A stretch of 64,000 nt of DNA from Maylandia zebra (GCF_041146795.1 NC_135168.1:37278370-37342369), one strand, 5' to 3'. Shown: positions 13,036 to 23,429, numbered from the stretch's first letter. Numbers and translations are program-made. Notes: a model not told the origin generated them from the letters alone.

Positions 13036-13174
13036 TAGTGTGCTAGCGCAGTTAGCTCGTTAACGTGTTGGCCGTCTAGCCCCATGCACGGAGCGATCGG
13101 CGGTAGCTCGTTAACGGAGATTTGCCGTGTTGTGGCGTTAAGGTCATTTCAACAAGATTAACCTGAAAGCACTA
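13036..13174. mobile_element. Small hAT-type MITE nested in the BED finger (copy 1)
   Basis: A 139-bp insert starts TAGTGTGCTAGCGCAG and ends ...AAAGCACTA, with TAGTG at both ends in inverted orientation. It is flanked by GTGTGAAC (13028-13035) and GTGGGAAC (13175-13182), an 8-bp duplication with one difference. Deleting insert and one flank copy joins the C-x2-C half of the BED finger in frame to the NTTNMTAHLRRHH half. The same insert sits at the same position in copy 2 (59141-59269). Confidence 0.8.
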
Positions 13175-13199
13175 GTGGGAACACGACGAATATGACTGC

Positions 13200-13350
13200 A
13201 CATTTACGCCGACATCATCCTAGTGCAAAGACAAGTGGAAGCAGACAAAAAAAAGCAAGCATGCTACTAACTTTAGCCGAGTCATTTAGACAGCTGTTAG
13301 CACATGATTCTCCTTATGCTGCTGAGAATATAGCCCAGAAGAAGCGGATA
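13200..13350 (+). pseudogene. BED zinc-finger half of a hAT transposase (copy 1)
   Basis: From about 13193 the frame reads NMTAHLRRHHPSAKTSG and then a segment with ESFRQLLAHDSPYA, typical of the N-terminal part of Ac/ZBED-like hAT transposases, and stops at about 13354. The BED finger binds the transposon ends in intact relatives. The upstream half (SGVWNYFGFH...CWMCHAMLNY) is at about 12914-13026 and contains an in-frame TAA. The dimerisation/catalytic region is missing, so this cannot be an active enzyme. Confidence 0.7.
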
Positions 13351-14707
13351 GTATAGCTTTTATTTTGGAAAGAGCCATTTCTCTGTAATAAACTCTCTTT
13401 TCCAAAGATGAGTGATTCCTCAATCAGATACAGGGCTCGCAATATCGCTAGCCCGACGTCCCGGAGCTAGCGATTTTTCCAGTCGGGCTACCAAAATCTA
13501 TCTCTTCCCTGCCCGTCGGGCTATTGTAGGAAAAATATATGTCAATGCTTTTGCATTCTTTCAGAAATGTAGCTGGGTAATTATGTCATTGGCATCGGTG
13601 AGCCACTGTCAATATGTGACATATTGAAGTCGCGTTTGAATTTGCGCTTGTTTTTTTGCTTTCACTTTACAATCGTGCGAACTGTGTGTATAGAGAGCGA
13701 CAGCACTGATCTGTGAGTGATGATAATTTGTGCACCAATTCCTCTGACATCGTCTTATTAATCGTTAGCTTACTATGCAAACATGACAAGTGAAATCTCC
13801 CGCAGCAAGCTTAAACATGTGAGAGGTTGATCGCACAGAGAATCGCTGAGCTTATGTGAGTGAGCGTGTAAAAGCATTTCAGTTCTGCTGAGCCAAATAA
13901 GACAGGTCAGGGTGAAGAAGTGACAGCCAAAGAAAAGCTTACCACAAAACGGAGAAGTTATGACAAATCAGACTATAAGGCAAAAAGAAAGTGCAGCTTT
14001 ATGGTTTCATGGACAAAAGAATTTCTGTGGCTGCAATATGACGAGCTAAATAACCAGGGCTGCACATAAGTGGTCCGCAGGTGCGCATTCGCTGTCAAAA
14101 TAAAAAACACGCACAAGGGTTAGGGTTAAATTTAAAAACTGTACTTTTGAGTTAAAATATATATTTATAATTTTAATAAATGACAAATTAAAAATGCATG
14201 AACATTTTTTTGTATCGAAAAAATATCGAACTGTGACACCAAAGTATCGAACCGAACCGAACCGTGAATTTTGTGTATCGTTGCACCCCTATTTAAGAGC
14301 CGGGTCATACGATGCTTTGATTTCTAAGAGTAACTGGCGATTGTACACACGCAGCGCGAGGGCATTTTGGGATAAAATAGAAAAGGATAAGGCTAGCGAA
14401 AGCCAAAGCAAAGCTAGCAGAGTTGACAGACGTGTCGCCGTGCATACTGCTGGCGCCATCTTCCAGCAGGAAGGAAACAAAGATGCTGGGTTACAGGACA
14501 AAGCACATTAACACAAACGCAAGACTAAGAGAGCCAAGCGCACAGCCGGTCCTACACAGCTACAGTCAGTAGAGGCACAACAGGTGTGACGGTGCAAGCT
14601 TGGGAAGCACAGCTCGGCCCATGGGCAGAACACAAACCAGCCCAGCTCTAAGAGAACAAGGAGAAAGAAAACTGAGTAAACCCCAAACTTGCTCAAACCC
14701 TAACAGT

Positions 14708-14795
14708 CTGAGATATGTAGTCAGGTTCAGGTTCCTTTATTGATACCCTTAGGTAGATTTGTTTTGCAGTAAAAAATTTGCTTCATAGTTCAATC
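14708..14795 (-). repeat. Rex1-like LINE 3' tail fragment
   Basis: CAGGTTCAGGTTCCTTTATT followed by GATACCCTTAGGTAGATTTG is, on the minus strand, a polyadenylation-like AATAAAGG followed by a short tandem hexamer tail, the 3' signature of Rex1/Babar-type LINEs. Coding sequence is absent. Confidence 0.5.
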
Positions 14796-15837
14796 CATTG
14801 ATCAATTTTCTATGAATGTTATGTTTCCCTGCCATGTCTCTTAGCTTGGAGTGGCCAATCTCTACATGTCTCATAGGCTACATCTGAAGTCTGAAGCAGA
14901 GAAAACTGCACCAGGGTGCATTGCACTGCTGTTCCGACTTTAACACACAGTATGCCTTATAGCAGGTGGATACTGTTTCATTAACCCGCCCGTCTGCAGA
15001 GCAGGGTCTAACAACATTTCTAGAAGAAATCTAGCTTTGCATTCTGTGCAGCTCGGAAAACAATTTAAAATTTAGAATATTCACTGAAAGCCTTACAACA
15101 TTAAAGTAAAGGGAGCTGTGTTCTCACAGTCGGCAGCTGAAAGAAACAAAAAGCCATTTTCCCTCTAAAAGAGCCCATCAGCGGACCTTTCACTTCAGAT
15201 CATTTGTCACAACAGGTATACATGTGTTGCAATCAGTCCAGCTACGGTGGCTGGCAAAAATGTTGTTCCAATTACAAACTGATTGTGTTCTCCTGTCCTC
15301 TGGAATTTGAAATCTCGAATTGAGCTTGTCAGTTTTATGCTTCCAAGGCTCTTAGTCTGAACATGAAGAACAAAGTATTAAAAAGGTCTCGTTTTTTTTC
15401 CTGTAGTCATGTTCTCACTGTGCGGTTGCCAAGCAAACATGAAACCCTGTAGGGTCCATTTTAATAAGAGTTTCAACAATACTCCTGGCAAGCCATTAGA
15501 TATGTGGAGAAAACCAACAAAAATGTGTATTTGGATATTTGTGGATCAAATCATTTAGGACTTGTGAGTCATACATTTCTGATCTCAGCTGGTACAGTAT
15601 GTGTGCACAACTATGTCTTATATTCCAAACATGTGGAAGCCTGTCTACACACACCTTTACATATGACTGAACAGCTCTCTTGGCTGTTTATTTATTCATT
15701 TAAGCTCTGTTTTTCTCAGAGAGCGACTCTCTGGCTTTCATATCTGTCTGTTTTCATGATGATATCGGCCATCACACCTTTCACATATGCACACAGATGA
15801 ACAATTGCGCTGTTCACTCTGGGCCCTTTCTAACCCC

Positions 15838-15840
<3 letters not shown>
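14796..15840. other. No gene seen
   Basis: Unique-looking AT-rich sequence. An open stretch at 15504-15800 has no recognisable domain and no splice or promoter context. Confidence 0.55.

Positions 15841-15916
<76 letters not shown>
15841..15916. repeat. (CA)38 microsatellite
   Basis: 76 bp of uninterrupted CA followed by an A-run. Confidence 0.98.
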
Positions 15917-15920
<4 letters not shown>

Positions 15921-17039
15921 AAAGAGTATGAAAGAGTAGAACACCATTTCCACTGACACATTACAGCTTCCAGTATGCATGACCTACCTTGCCATTATCT
16001 CAACTTAGAAATAATTTGAGTGTCAGATGTTTCGTCAGGGGGTGGTGATTATTCACCTTGTCAAAGATTCTGAAATTCAGATGGGCGTTGAGGGAATGGT
16101 GTTAAATTTAGGCCCTGTATGAAAATGACAGTGGGGAGATTTGGCGGAGATCTGACCGGGAAAATGAGACTTGTGACTTATGGTTGTGCGGTTCAGCTTT
16201 TTAAAATGTGATGTGTTATCCCAGTTTTAAGATCGTTACAGCAAAGTCCTATTATCTCTGCTAATGACCTCATCATTCAAAGTGAACAAGCTTTATTCAC
16301 TCCCCTTGTGATTTTCAGTATAAGAGAGCAGACTTTTTGTGTATCTTTTTTTTTTTTTTTTTGTTCGGCAAGCTCACATGAAATCACTGCTCACTGCTAC
16401 ATCTTGAGTGCTACAGAGTGGAAGGTTGAAGTTGAAGTTCACCACACAGTTGTAAAATCAGCCCCTTTTCAGCTTCCCTCAGCTGGATGATGGATTTGAA
16501 AACATGTTTTGTCAAGTGAAACTTAAGAAAATAGACATTTTAGGAAATCTGCCTCCAGATCAACATATCCTCTGGGGAAACATCAAACTGAGGAAGTAAG
16601 ATGTAAAAATGCCAATCAGTGTGGAGGCCTTCATTTCTGGTGCTGTGAGCAAGGACATCCTGTCTGAATGAAGCCAATTCCCTGGATAGTTTATCAGATG
16701 GGTATTGGTGTTGGAGCAGCTGGTTTCCTTTAAGCTGAGGCTTGAATCACAAAAAAATGATTCTTTGTATCCGGGAAACGGTGCAGAGCTAAGAAATATG
16801 AAAAAATATATAAATAAATAAATTTCAGAATGACTGTATAGCCAATCTTAAGTATGCCACCTTTCAGTTGTAAGATTTTACATATTGGTATAAAATAAAA
16901 AATCATCTTGTCTTGAAATACAGGCTGAGACCAACACCAAACCGGAGTGTAGCCAAAATATAAAGTGTCAGAAACAAAGTACATCGCATGTTTCGGTTTC
17001 AACTTAAGGAGCAGTAACTTGAAATACTCTTTTTGTACA
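15917..17039. other. No gene seen
   Basis: No coding motif is visible. A T-run lies at about 16346-16362. Confidence 0.5.
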
Positions 17040-17295
17040 GCTTTATCTGTGTCTCACATAGCTGTGGTGGAATTTTGGCACACTCCCTTTTTAATAAGTT
17101 GCTTCGGTATGTTGAGGTTTGGCGGTATTTTAGATTTGTTTATGCATACTGTGAGAAGACCTTGAGAGCACTATTCAAATGGGGTTGAGGCCGTGACTTT
17201 GGACCATTGCAGCACCTTTGTTCTTTTCATTTTCTTACACTAAGTTATTGATTTTCTGCTGAGCTTGGGATTAGACCCAATTACAGTCAAGGTTG

Positions 17296-17902
17296 TCAGA
17301 CAGATGGTCTCACATTTGACTGAAGAATATTTTGGTGTATAGAGGCGTTTATGCACAAGTCAATGAGAGCAAGGAGTTCAGGTCCTGTTGCATCAAAACA
17401 AACCCAAATCATCGCCGGTCCATTGGTGCTTAATAGTTGGTATAAGATGTTTTGCAGATATGATGTGTTTGGTTCCCACCAGATATGTTGCTGTGCATTA
17501 TAACCAAGTATAGTGCTACAGTGATCTCTTTGGTCCAAAGGATATTGTAGCAGAAGTCTCATGGTTTTTCCAAATGTAGTTTTGTGAACCTAATCCATGC
17601 TGCCATGGCGTTCTCATGGAGCAGAACTGCTGCTCCTGCATGTCAAAAGGAGCTAGCTGAGGTGGTTTTGGGCATCTGGTCAGGATGCCTCCTGGGCACC
17701 TCCTTTTGGGGGTTTTCCGGTCATCCCTAGGAGTAGACCCAGAGCCCATTCGAAATTTGGCTTGGTAGAAATGGTCTGACCTAAGTGCAAATTTGCTAGA
17801 AGATTGTCTTGAATCTTTATCACTTGTGAATAATCCTTCTCACTGATGGCCAGCAACAATTGCTTCTGTAAGATCACTGTTGGCGCTTTTTCTCTTTAAC
17901 AT
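17296..17902 (-). pseudogene. Tc1-like transposase, internally disrupted
   Basis: The minus-strand ATG at 17902 begins MLKRKSANSDLTEAIVAGHQ, matching the N-terminal helix-turn-helix region of Tc1-like transposases. The C-terminal block at 17296-17540 reads GYNAQQHIWWEPNT, AMIWVCFDATGP and HQNILQSNVRPSV, the part of the DDE catalytic domain that normally includes the second catalytic aspartate region. The segment between them is shortened and replaced by foreign sequence, and several stops intervene. Intact relatives cut and paste their element at TA sites; this copy cannot. Confidence 0.75.
17619..17747 (+). repeat. Rex3/RTE-type LINE scrap inside the Tc1 relic
   Basis: Plus-strand translation gives GFGHLVRMPPGHLLLGVF, matching the conserved (R)WFGHLxRMPPGRLxxEVF motif near the RT C-terminus of Rex3/RTE-type elements. 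The nucleotide match starts at GAGCAGAACTGCTGCTCC and ends near CAGAGCCC. Neither a 5' start nor a 3' tail is present. Confidence 0.65.
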
Positions 17903-18040
17903 TGTGCCAACGGACACCTGAATGCTCCAGACCAGCAACCTTTGGGGGCTGTTAAGGATCAGATTATTTTCATGTCCTGATACATGAAACCTTAGAATTG
18001 AAAGAGGGTGTACTTTCTTTTTACTATGACTGTAGGTTAA

Positions 18041-21000
18041 AGGCTGATTAAATTGGACAAAGTAGAAAGCCTCGCTTTCACTTTTCCACACCTACAGTTT
18101 TTGTGATTGACAAGTACATTAAACGCTTAGCAATCAAACAACAGGCTTCATCAGCTGTTGGCACTGCATTATGGGGAACAAAAAGGCTGCAGCTGGTGAT
18201 TAGTCTGACTGACACCGCTGACACGTTAGCTGGCACAACAGGGGTAGCCTGTTTACAAACCTCGAGATGCAACTGTGTAACCTGACTATAGACTGAGATG
18301 GCCCTGAAGGCATCAATATTTAACCAAGCAGGCTGGTGGACAAAAAAAACTTGTCTTGTTTTATCTGTCCCAAGAGGAATCAAGTACTCCAGCAGAGTAA
18401 TTGCATTACATCACTATGCACAGGCAATTTACACCTTTTTTTCTTCTTAGAGTAAACAGACCATATGCCCAGATAGGCCTTTTGAACCATACAAGGCTTT
18501 CCACAAGGATATGAAATAGCCATCCAGATTCGTATAGATATGAATGCATCTATTGCATTATGCATATGTATGGATCCAAATATTTTCGATAATTACATGG
18601 AATTATATTGAATGAATTGAAGATGAATTAACCAACATGTTTTAGTCCTTGCAGCTCTTGCAAGGACTAAATTGTTTTAGCCCTGACGTTATTGTCTAAG
18701 CGTTTGCTATAACTCAATACCTTCTCTTTGAAGCTCCCTGTAATTGATCAGTGCTTGTTGGCAGCTGTTTTTACAGCTGCTAAAAGGATTGTAGCTTGTT
18801 GCTTTAAACCACCGCGTGCACTGTGTCAAAGGCTCTGTTCCTGTTGGGGATACTGCAAGGTCCTAATAATAGAATATTATTCATTGGTCAGAACTAAATA
18901 TCTGTGGCAAATTGTGTGCTGTTTGACTGTCCAACATATATACATGTATTTCGTGTGCATTCTATGCTGTCTCTACACATATAATGGAGGATAGAGGAGA
19001 TTACAGGTGGTAGCCGGTGGCAGCGGCTATGGGATGCTCTTGGAAAGGTCTGAAAGCTCTGCTTAGCTCAGGCCTAACTGTAAGTGTGCATGAAAAAAGA
19101 AAAACAAGAATAAAAAACAACACACAAGCACTGTGGCGCTGCATGAATTCACAGTGATAAAATTGTAAGGCTTTTCTTTTAATTGTTTTACAACATTATG
19201 AATAGTGCTAAACGACCTTGAAAACAGAACACAGAAACATTGTCAAAGGCCCAAATTGCTTTCTTTATATTCTTATGATCAATAGCCTTAGGCTGTCTTG
19301 CTTAAATGAAATGTTTAGATTTCAAATAGAATTTGAAATGCAAAGTGGTTCATTATGCTAATATGCTGACTCCTGGTGTTTCATATGCATAGATAAACAG
19401 TCTAAATGTGAATCTCTTATAGAATTCACTTAGCGAGATGGCGTTACAGATCGCAGTGCACAGGATTTCGGGGAGAACAGCTGAATATATGACAGCTGTA
19501 CAGTACATTTCTGCACATGTACTGTACCTGTATGTGTAATTTTTATGATTGGATTTCCTTTAGTGCCTAAAAGGAGCAATTAAGTGTTCAGAGGCACCTC
19601 GGCTTATTCAAGTGTGCTGATGGATTTAAAGCCCTGCTTAATGGGATGCAGAAAATTGATGGTCTCCTCTCCCAGCTCTGCCAGTGAGTGGGCTACCTCT
19701 CTCTCTCGTTCTCTCTCTCTGACATTTTAATACAATTCACTTTGATTCCAAATGTTGTACCTTTCTTCTAACAGATCTGCTTTAATTGTGCACTTCAACC
19801 TGCCACCTCTCTCTGACAGTCAGGAAGAAAATGCCACATACCACTTGTATGTCAGGTTGCCTTAAAAGAAGTCTTGTGGGTGGATAAACTAAAATGTGGT
19901 TCTCAGCAAGAAATGGCAGCTCTATTTGTGTGTATAAAAGGAGACAGCTTCTGTGTCCATCACCAAGATCTGTTTAGTTAGATTCCATTATATCAGAGCA
20001 AGGTCTCCACATTGTCTATTAAAGTGAACTGTATTTCATCAGTCTTCTCCAGTGATAGAGGAAATACAGTACATGAACACAGAGTATAAAGGAGCAGTAC
20101 AGAGGCTGATGTGACAAAACTGCAGGGGACATCGCAGATTTTAAACGGTGTCAGTCGAAATGTACCTTGATATTTTTGTTTTTGCATCTGTAGATCAGCA
20201 TAATTGACATGCCTGCAGCTGAGACATATGGTCACAGTATTTGATTAAATTTGAGCAAAATACACATTTAGCTGAAATTTAACCGTATTGTGTGAGGTAT
20301 GGGAGGGATAGGAAATTGATCCAGTTAGCTTGATTGACAGTGAAAAAGTAAGACCATTAGTTCACTATTCATCTTTGGTCACGGGGACTGGAGCCTGACT
20401 TTTCATTGTGAAGCCTGTGAAGATATACAGTAGCAGGAAAATATCAAGTAATTTCACTAATGCTAATACTGGGACCCCAAAGTGTTGGCTTGTCTCAACT
20501 TCAGTTCATCTTCAATCCCAACTTTTGGACCGTTTTCAAAAATGTAATTATGAGGAGCTTCATTGGGGTTTGTGGGATTTTACAGGTGCCAGTGATGGAG
20601 ATTAGGACAGGACCCCGTGGAATTTCGACGCTGGTGAAGATAAAGATGGAGGATTAGATGGAGCTCTGAGTAACCAGGGTGAGGCAAAGAGGAGCTGTTT
20701 TGCACCAATGAGGGTCTAAAAGGCAGAAGAGCAGTGAGATTGAAAGCATGCTGAGTGGAGGCTGATTAGCTTGAAGAACGCTGGAAAGAAGATGATTGGA
20801 TTAGGGCAGTAATGTCACCGCTCAGGTTGACAGCTTGGGAAAGGGTAAGTGATGTAAAAAAATACCCAGGAAACTAGGCAGATTAGTGATTATAGATCTT
20901 CTTTACTGAACTCATGCCCATCTACAAACTCGCAAACCTCCGATATATTTTTTAAATCAACTAAACCTAATGGGGCAGACTTTTCACAACTCTTCAAACT

Positions 21001-21097
21001 GTTCTCCTGACTGGGGGAGTCTGGGAAACTGTGGAGGTTGTTGATTATCAGATCAAATAACAGATTGTTATCAAATAACTTATTGTATTTTATATAT
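18041..21097. other. No gene seen; one perfect hairpin
   Basis: Apart from the inverted repeat at 18641-18671, I see no coding, RNA or mobile-element signature. A CT-rich patch is at 19698-19722. Confidence 0.5.
18641..18671. repeat. Perfect 13-bp inverted repeat, 5-nt loop
   Basis: TTTAGTCCTTGCA (18641-18653) and its exact reverse complement TGCAAGGACTAAA (18659-18671) flank GCTCT. It could form a hairpin. No T-run suggesting a pol III terminator follows at once. Confidence 0.9.
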
Positions 21098-21109
21098 GTG
21101 TGTGTGTGT

Positions 21110-21150
<41 letters not shown>
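21098..21150. repeat. (TG)n/(AC)n palindromic microsatellite
   Basis: TG repeats at 21098-21111 turn directly into AC repeats at 21112-21150, so the two halves are complementary. Confidence 0.95.
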
Positions 21151-21152
<2 letters not shown>

Positions 21153-21159
21153 AAAAAAA

Positions 21160-22050
21160 ACAAAAAAACACCCAGCACGCCCCTGCGAGCGGTTTATCCT
21201 TCAAGCTCGGGTCCTCTACCAGAGGTCTGGGAGCTTGAGGGTCCTGCGCAGTATCTTAGCTGTTCCCAGGACTGCGCTCTTCTGGACAGAGATCTCCGAT
21301 GTTGTTCCCGGGATCTGCTGGAGCCACTCGCCTAGCTTGGGAGTCACCGCACCTAGTGCTCCGATTACCACGGGGACCACCGTTACCTTCACCCTCCACA
21401 TCCTCTCGAGCTCTTCTCTGAGCCCTTGGTATTTCTCCAGCTTCTCTTGTTCCTTCTTCCTGATATTGCTGTCATTCGGAACCACTACATCGATCACTAC
21501 GGCCGTCTTCTTCTGTTTGTCTACCACCACTATGTCCGGTTGGTTAGCCACCACCATTTTGTCCGTCTGTATCTGGAAGTCCCACAGGATCTTAGCTCGG
21601 TCATTCTCCACCACCCTTGGGGGCATCTCCCATTTTGACCTCGGGACTTCCAGGTTATACTCGGCACAGATGTTCCTGTACACTATGCCGGCCACTTGGT
21701 TATGGCGTTCCATGTATGCCTTGCCTGCTAGCATCTTGCACCCTGCTGTTATGTGCTGGATTGTCTCTGGGGCATCTTTACACAGCCTGCACCTGGGGTC
21801 TTGCCTGGTGTGATAGACCCCAGCCTCTATGGATCTTGTGCTCAGAGCTTGTTCTTGTGCTGCCATGATTAGTGCTCTGTGCTGTCTTTCAGTCCAGCTT
21901 TGTCCAGCCACTGGTAGGATTTCTGGATATCAGCCACCTCCTCTATCTGCCGGTGGTACATACCGTGCAGGGGCCTGTCCTTCCATGATGGTTCCTCGTC
22001 TCCCTCCTCTTTCTTGGGTTTCTGCTGCCTGAGATATTCACTCAAATTGC
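21160..22050 (-). mobile_element. 3' end of a LINE with restriction-like endonuclease (R2/R4/NeSL/HERO type)
   Basis: The minus-strand copy ends with a short 3' untranslated region and an A-poor tail beside the microsatellite. Homology upstream fades near 22050 (SNLSEYLRQQ), so only the C-terminal part of the element is left. The coding content (zinc knuckle plus endonuclease, no apurinic-type endonuclease) puts it outside the L2, Rex1 and RTE groups that make up the other LINEs of this window. The exact clade cannot be fixed without the RT. Confidence 0.75.
21213..22045 (-). pseudogene. C-terminal zinc knuckle and PD-(D/E)xK-like endonuclease of a LINE
   Basis: A 231-codon frame (21911 to 21216) contains a zinc-knuckle-like CRLCKDAPETIQHITAGC (C-x2-C-x8-H-x4-C) and then QPDIVVVDKQKKTAVVIDV, fitting the PD-x(12-14)-D signature of restriction-like LINE endonucleases with 14 residues between. 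It ends GTAKILRRTLKLPDLW. Upstream coding sequence (PSWKDRPLHGMYHRQIEE, DIQKSYQWLDKAGLK) continues from about 22045 to 21876 in another frame. The frames join if one base is missing near 21875 (gag-cac-taa for gag-gca-cta). In intact relatives this endonuclease cuts a specific or preferred target to prime reverse transcription. Here the RT is missing. Confidence 0.75.
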
Positions 22051-23429
22051 TATGTAACAGGAGTACTGTCTAAAACCCCATGCATGACACCACCACTTCT
22101 TCTTGCACTTTAGTCAAACTTCAGTCTGGTGTGTTTGGTAATGTAGAGGACAGCTCCAACACAGAGACTATATCTCCCACATGTAGAGTGACTCAGTGAC
22201 AGGAAAAAAATATATATAAAAAAGACATTCAAACTCATGTCTTATTACTTAGCATTTGAGAGACTCAGTCTATCTTCACTCCTGGACTCTCAGCATCTGT
22301 CATCTCTTTACCAGAAGCCCCAAGCAATTTCTGGAACACAGCATACAACATACCGTATGCAGACACAGCAACACAACACATACATTTTAACTCGGATTCA
22401 CTCTTTTGAACTTACATAATGAATCTACATTCAATCTATAATCCCTACAGAATATCTGTTCGGTAATGTGGAAACAAAATACAGTACTGCATTGATGCAC
22501 AATAAAAATGTCTCTTTTTATATACACAATAACGTAGATGGCGAACCCTGCAGCTATTTTGGTGTTTTCTCGTTTCTTCAGTGTAAGTGCGGCTCAGTGA
22601 CTGTAGCTTATATATCAAAATGATGGCAGTTGGTGGGTGACTTCATGAGGATACAAGCATCGGGAGTTTAAGAATCAGTGGTGAGTAGCATACCAATGAC
22701 TGTTTTGCAATAGTACAATTGTCAGTGGAGCAAGAAATCTCTGCATGACACAAAATCAGTTTAGGAACTATAGTAAGTTGTTAACAGCTCTCTGAAACAG
22801 TATCAAATTAAATGAAAAAAACATGTGCTCTATGAAGGGACATTGTTTTTGTGGCCAATAGATTTCATTCGATTGAATTATGTTGTACAAATCGATTCTT
22901 AAATGTACCTTCTTAGCAAGAAATACAAAAAAGAAAAGCTGAAATGTCTGTGTATATAACGCACAGTGTTCACTGGATTGGACAGTGGAAAAAAAAAACA
23001 TAGCAAACACGCAGATATTTTAAAGCATTATGGTGTTCAAGCCCAACTCAGTCCTGAAACTGTTCCTCAGTGGGCATAAAATCACTTTTAGAGTGAAATG
23101 AGCAAACTGTGAGTTTAATTTTATTACACGTAGATATCAAGAAGAGATGAGATATGAGTTTATCTGGAACCTCATGCACACTGAGTGAGTTATGTTTATA
23201 GGAACTGGTGAGAATTGATAAGTATCTAGTGATTCTGATTCCATTATCAATGTCACTTATAGGTTTGATTTGTTATCAGTTCTCTTATTGATTCTCATTG
23301 GGTCCTTGCTAGCTCTGCTTTGAGAGTAATCACCATCACTAAGCAGCATATCAAAGACATTACATTTGTGCATGAATTTCATGCTGTGACGTCAAATGTT
23401 TTTGGATATTGGAGGTGTTTTCCCTCCTT
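22051..23429. other. No gene seen
   Basis: AT-rich unique-looking sequence with no recognisable coding, RNA or repeat signature. Confidence 0.5.

Larger units (their letters stand above)
12647..14291 (+). mobile_element. hAT-family composite non-autonomous element, copy 1
   Basis: The terminal inverted repeat TAGGGGTGCAACGAT opens at 12647 and closes at 14291, flanked by a perfect 8-bp duplication TTTAAGAG (12639-12646, 14292-14299), diagnostic of hAT transposons. The 1645-bp element keeps the start of a BED-finger transposase (SGVWNYFGFH then C-x2-C as CWMC near 12994-13005, and AHLRRHH near 13200) but has no catalytic hAT domain. A stop codon (gac taa agt) precedes the CWMC motif, and a small MITE (13036-13174) splits the finger. 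A subterminal hairpin lies at 12758-12877. A second copy is at 58710-60692. Confidence 0.9.
9591..14459 (-). pseudogene. Broken endonuclease/reverse transcriptase ORF of the L2-type LINE
   Basis: On the minus strand the frame opens at the ATG at 14459 (MAPAVCTATRLS...), is cut by the hAT element, and resumes in frame at 12638 (KQTGTVDDYGPPPP). It continues through a basic PRKRGKRAG stretch into an endonuclease domain: MALLNVRSLANK and LFLTETWLQ (to about 12072), LILGDFNIHV (11779-12066) and GHTLDLVLS plus ISDHLPVLF (11577-11789). The linker with a basic ERRWKKD segment is at 11167-11484. RT motifs GVPQGSILGPALF (10385-10576) and FADD (10119-10451) lie in different frames, so a frameshift falls between them near 10440. 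The C-terminal LLKTHFYALAF is at 9591-9785. At least five frame disruptions make it non-functional. Confidence 0.8.
8826..14700 (-). mobile_element. L2-type LINE, nearly full length, degenerate, with two nested insertions
   Basis: The 3' end is near 8826, where minus-strand reading ends with the L2-like tail (CTATATAAATAAATTTGAC on the minus strand). The 5' untranslated region reaches roughly 14700 and includes AAGATGGCGCC around 14455. Two later insertions interrupt it: a solo LTR (8972-9545) with AAAAC duplicated, and a hAT element (12647-14291) with TTTAAGAG duplicated. Removing both leaves about 3.6 kb, near the size of a full L2-type element. Frameshifts and stops show it is long inactive. 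The exact 5' boundary is uncertain. Confidence 0.8.
17040..18040 (-). mobile_element. Tc1-like transposon relic
   Basis: The whole stretch follows, on the minus strand, the order of a common teleost Tc1-like element: the ACTCAAGGTGT-like 5' part near 18000, transposase start near 17902, transposase C-terminus at 17296-17562, and 3' noncoding sequence with GGTGGAATTTTGGCACACTC near 17070. A central part of the transposase is missing and a Rex3/RTE scrap (17619-17747) fills the gap. Terminal repeats are too worn to set exact ends. Confidence 0.75.

Noticed and set aside
15841..15916. CRISPR-like or structured tandem array
   Set aside because: It is a plain dinucleotide microsatellite. No CRISPR array, prokaryotic operon or phage feature exists in the window.
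21235..21813. Plus-strand 192-codon open frame
   Set aside because: It is the antisense of the restriction-like endonuclease coding region, whose minus-strand motifs are recognisable.
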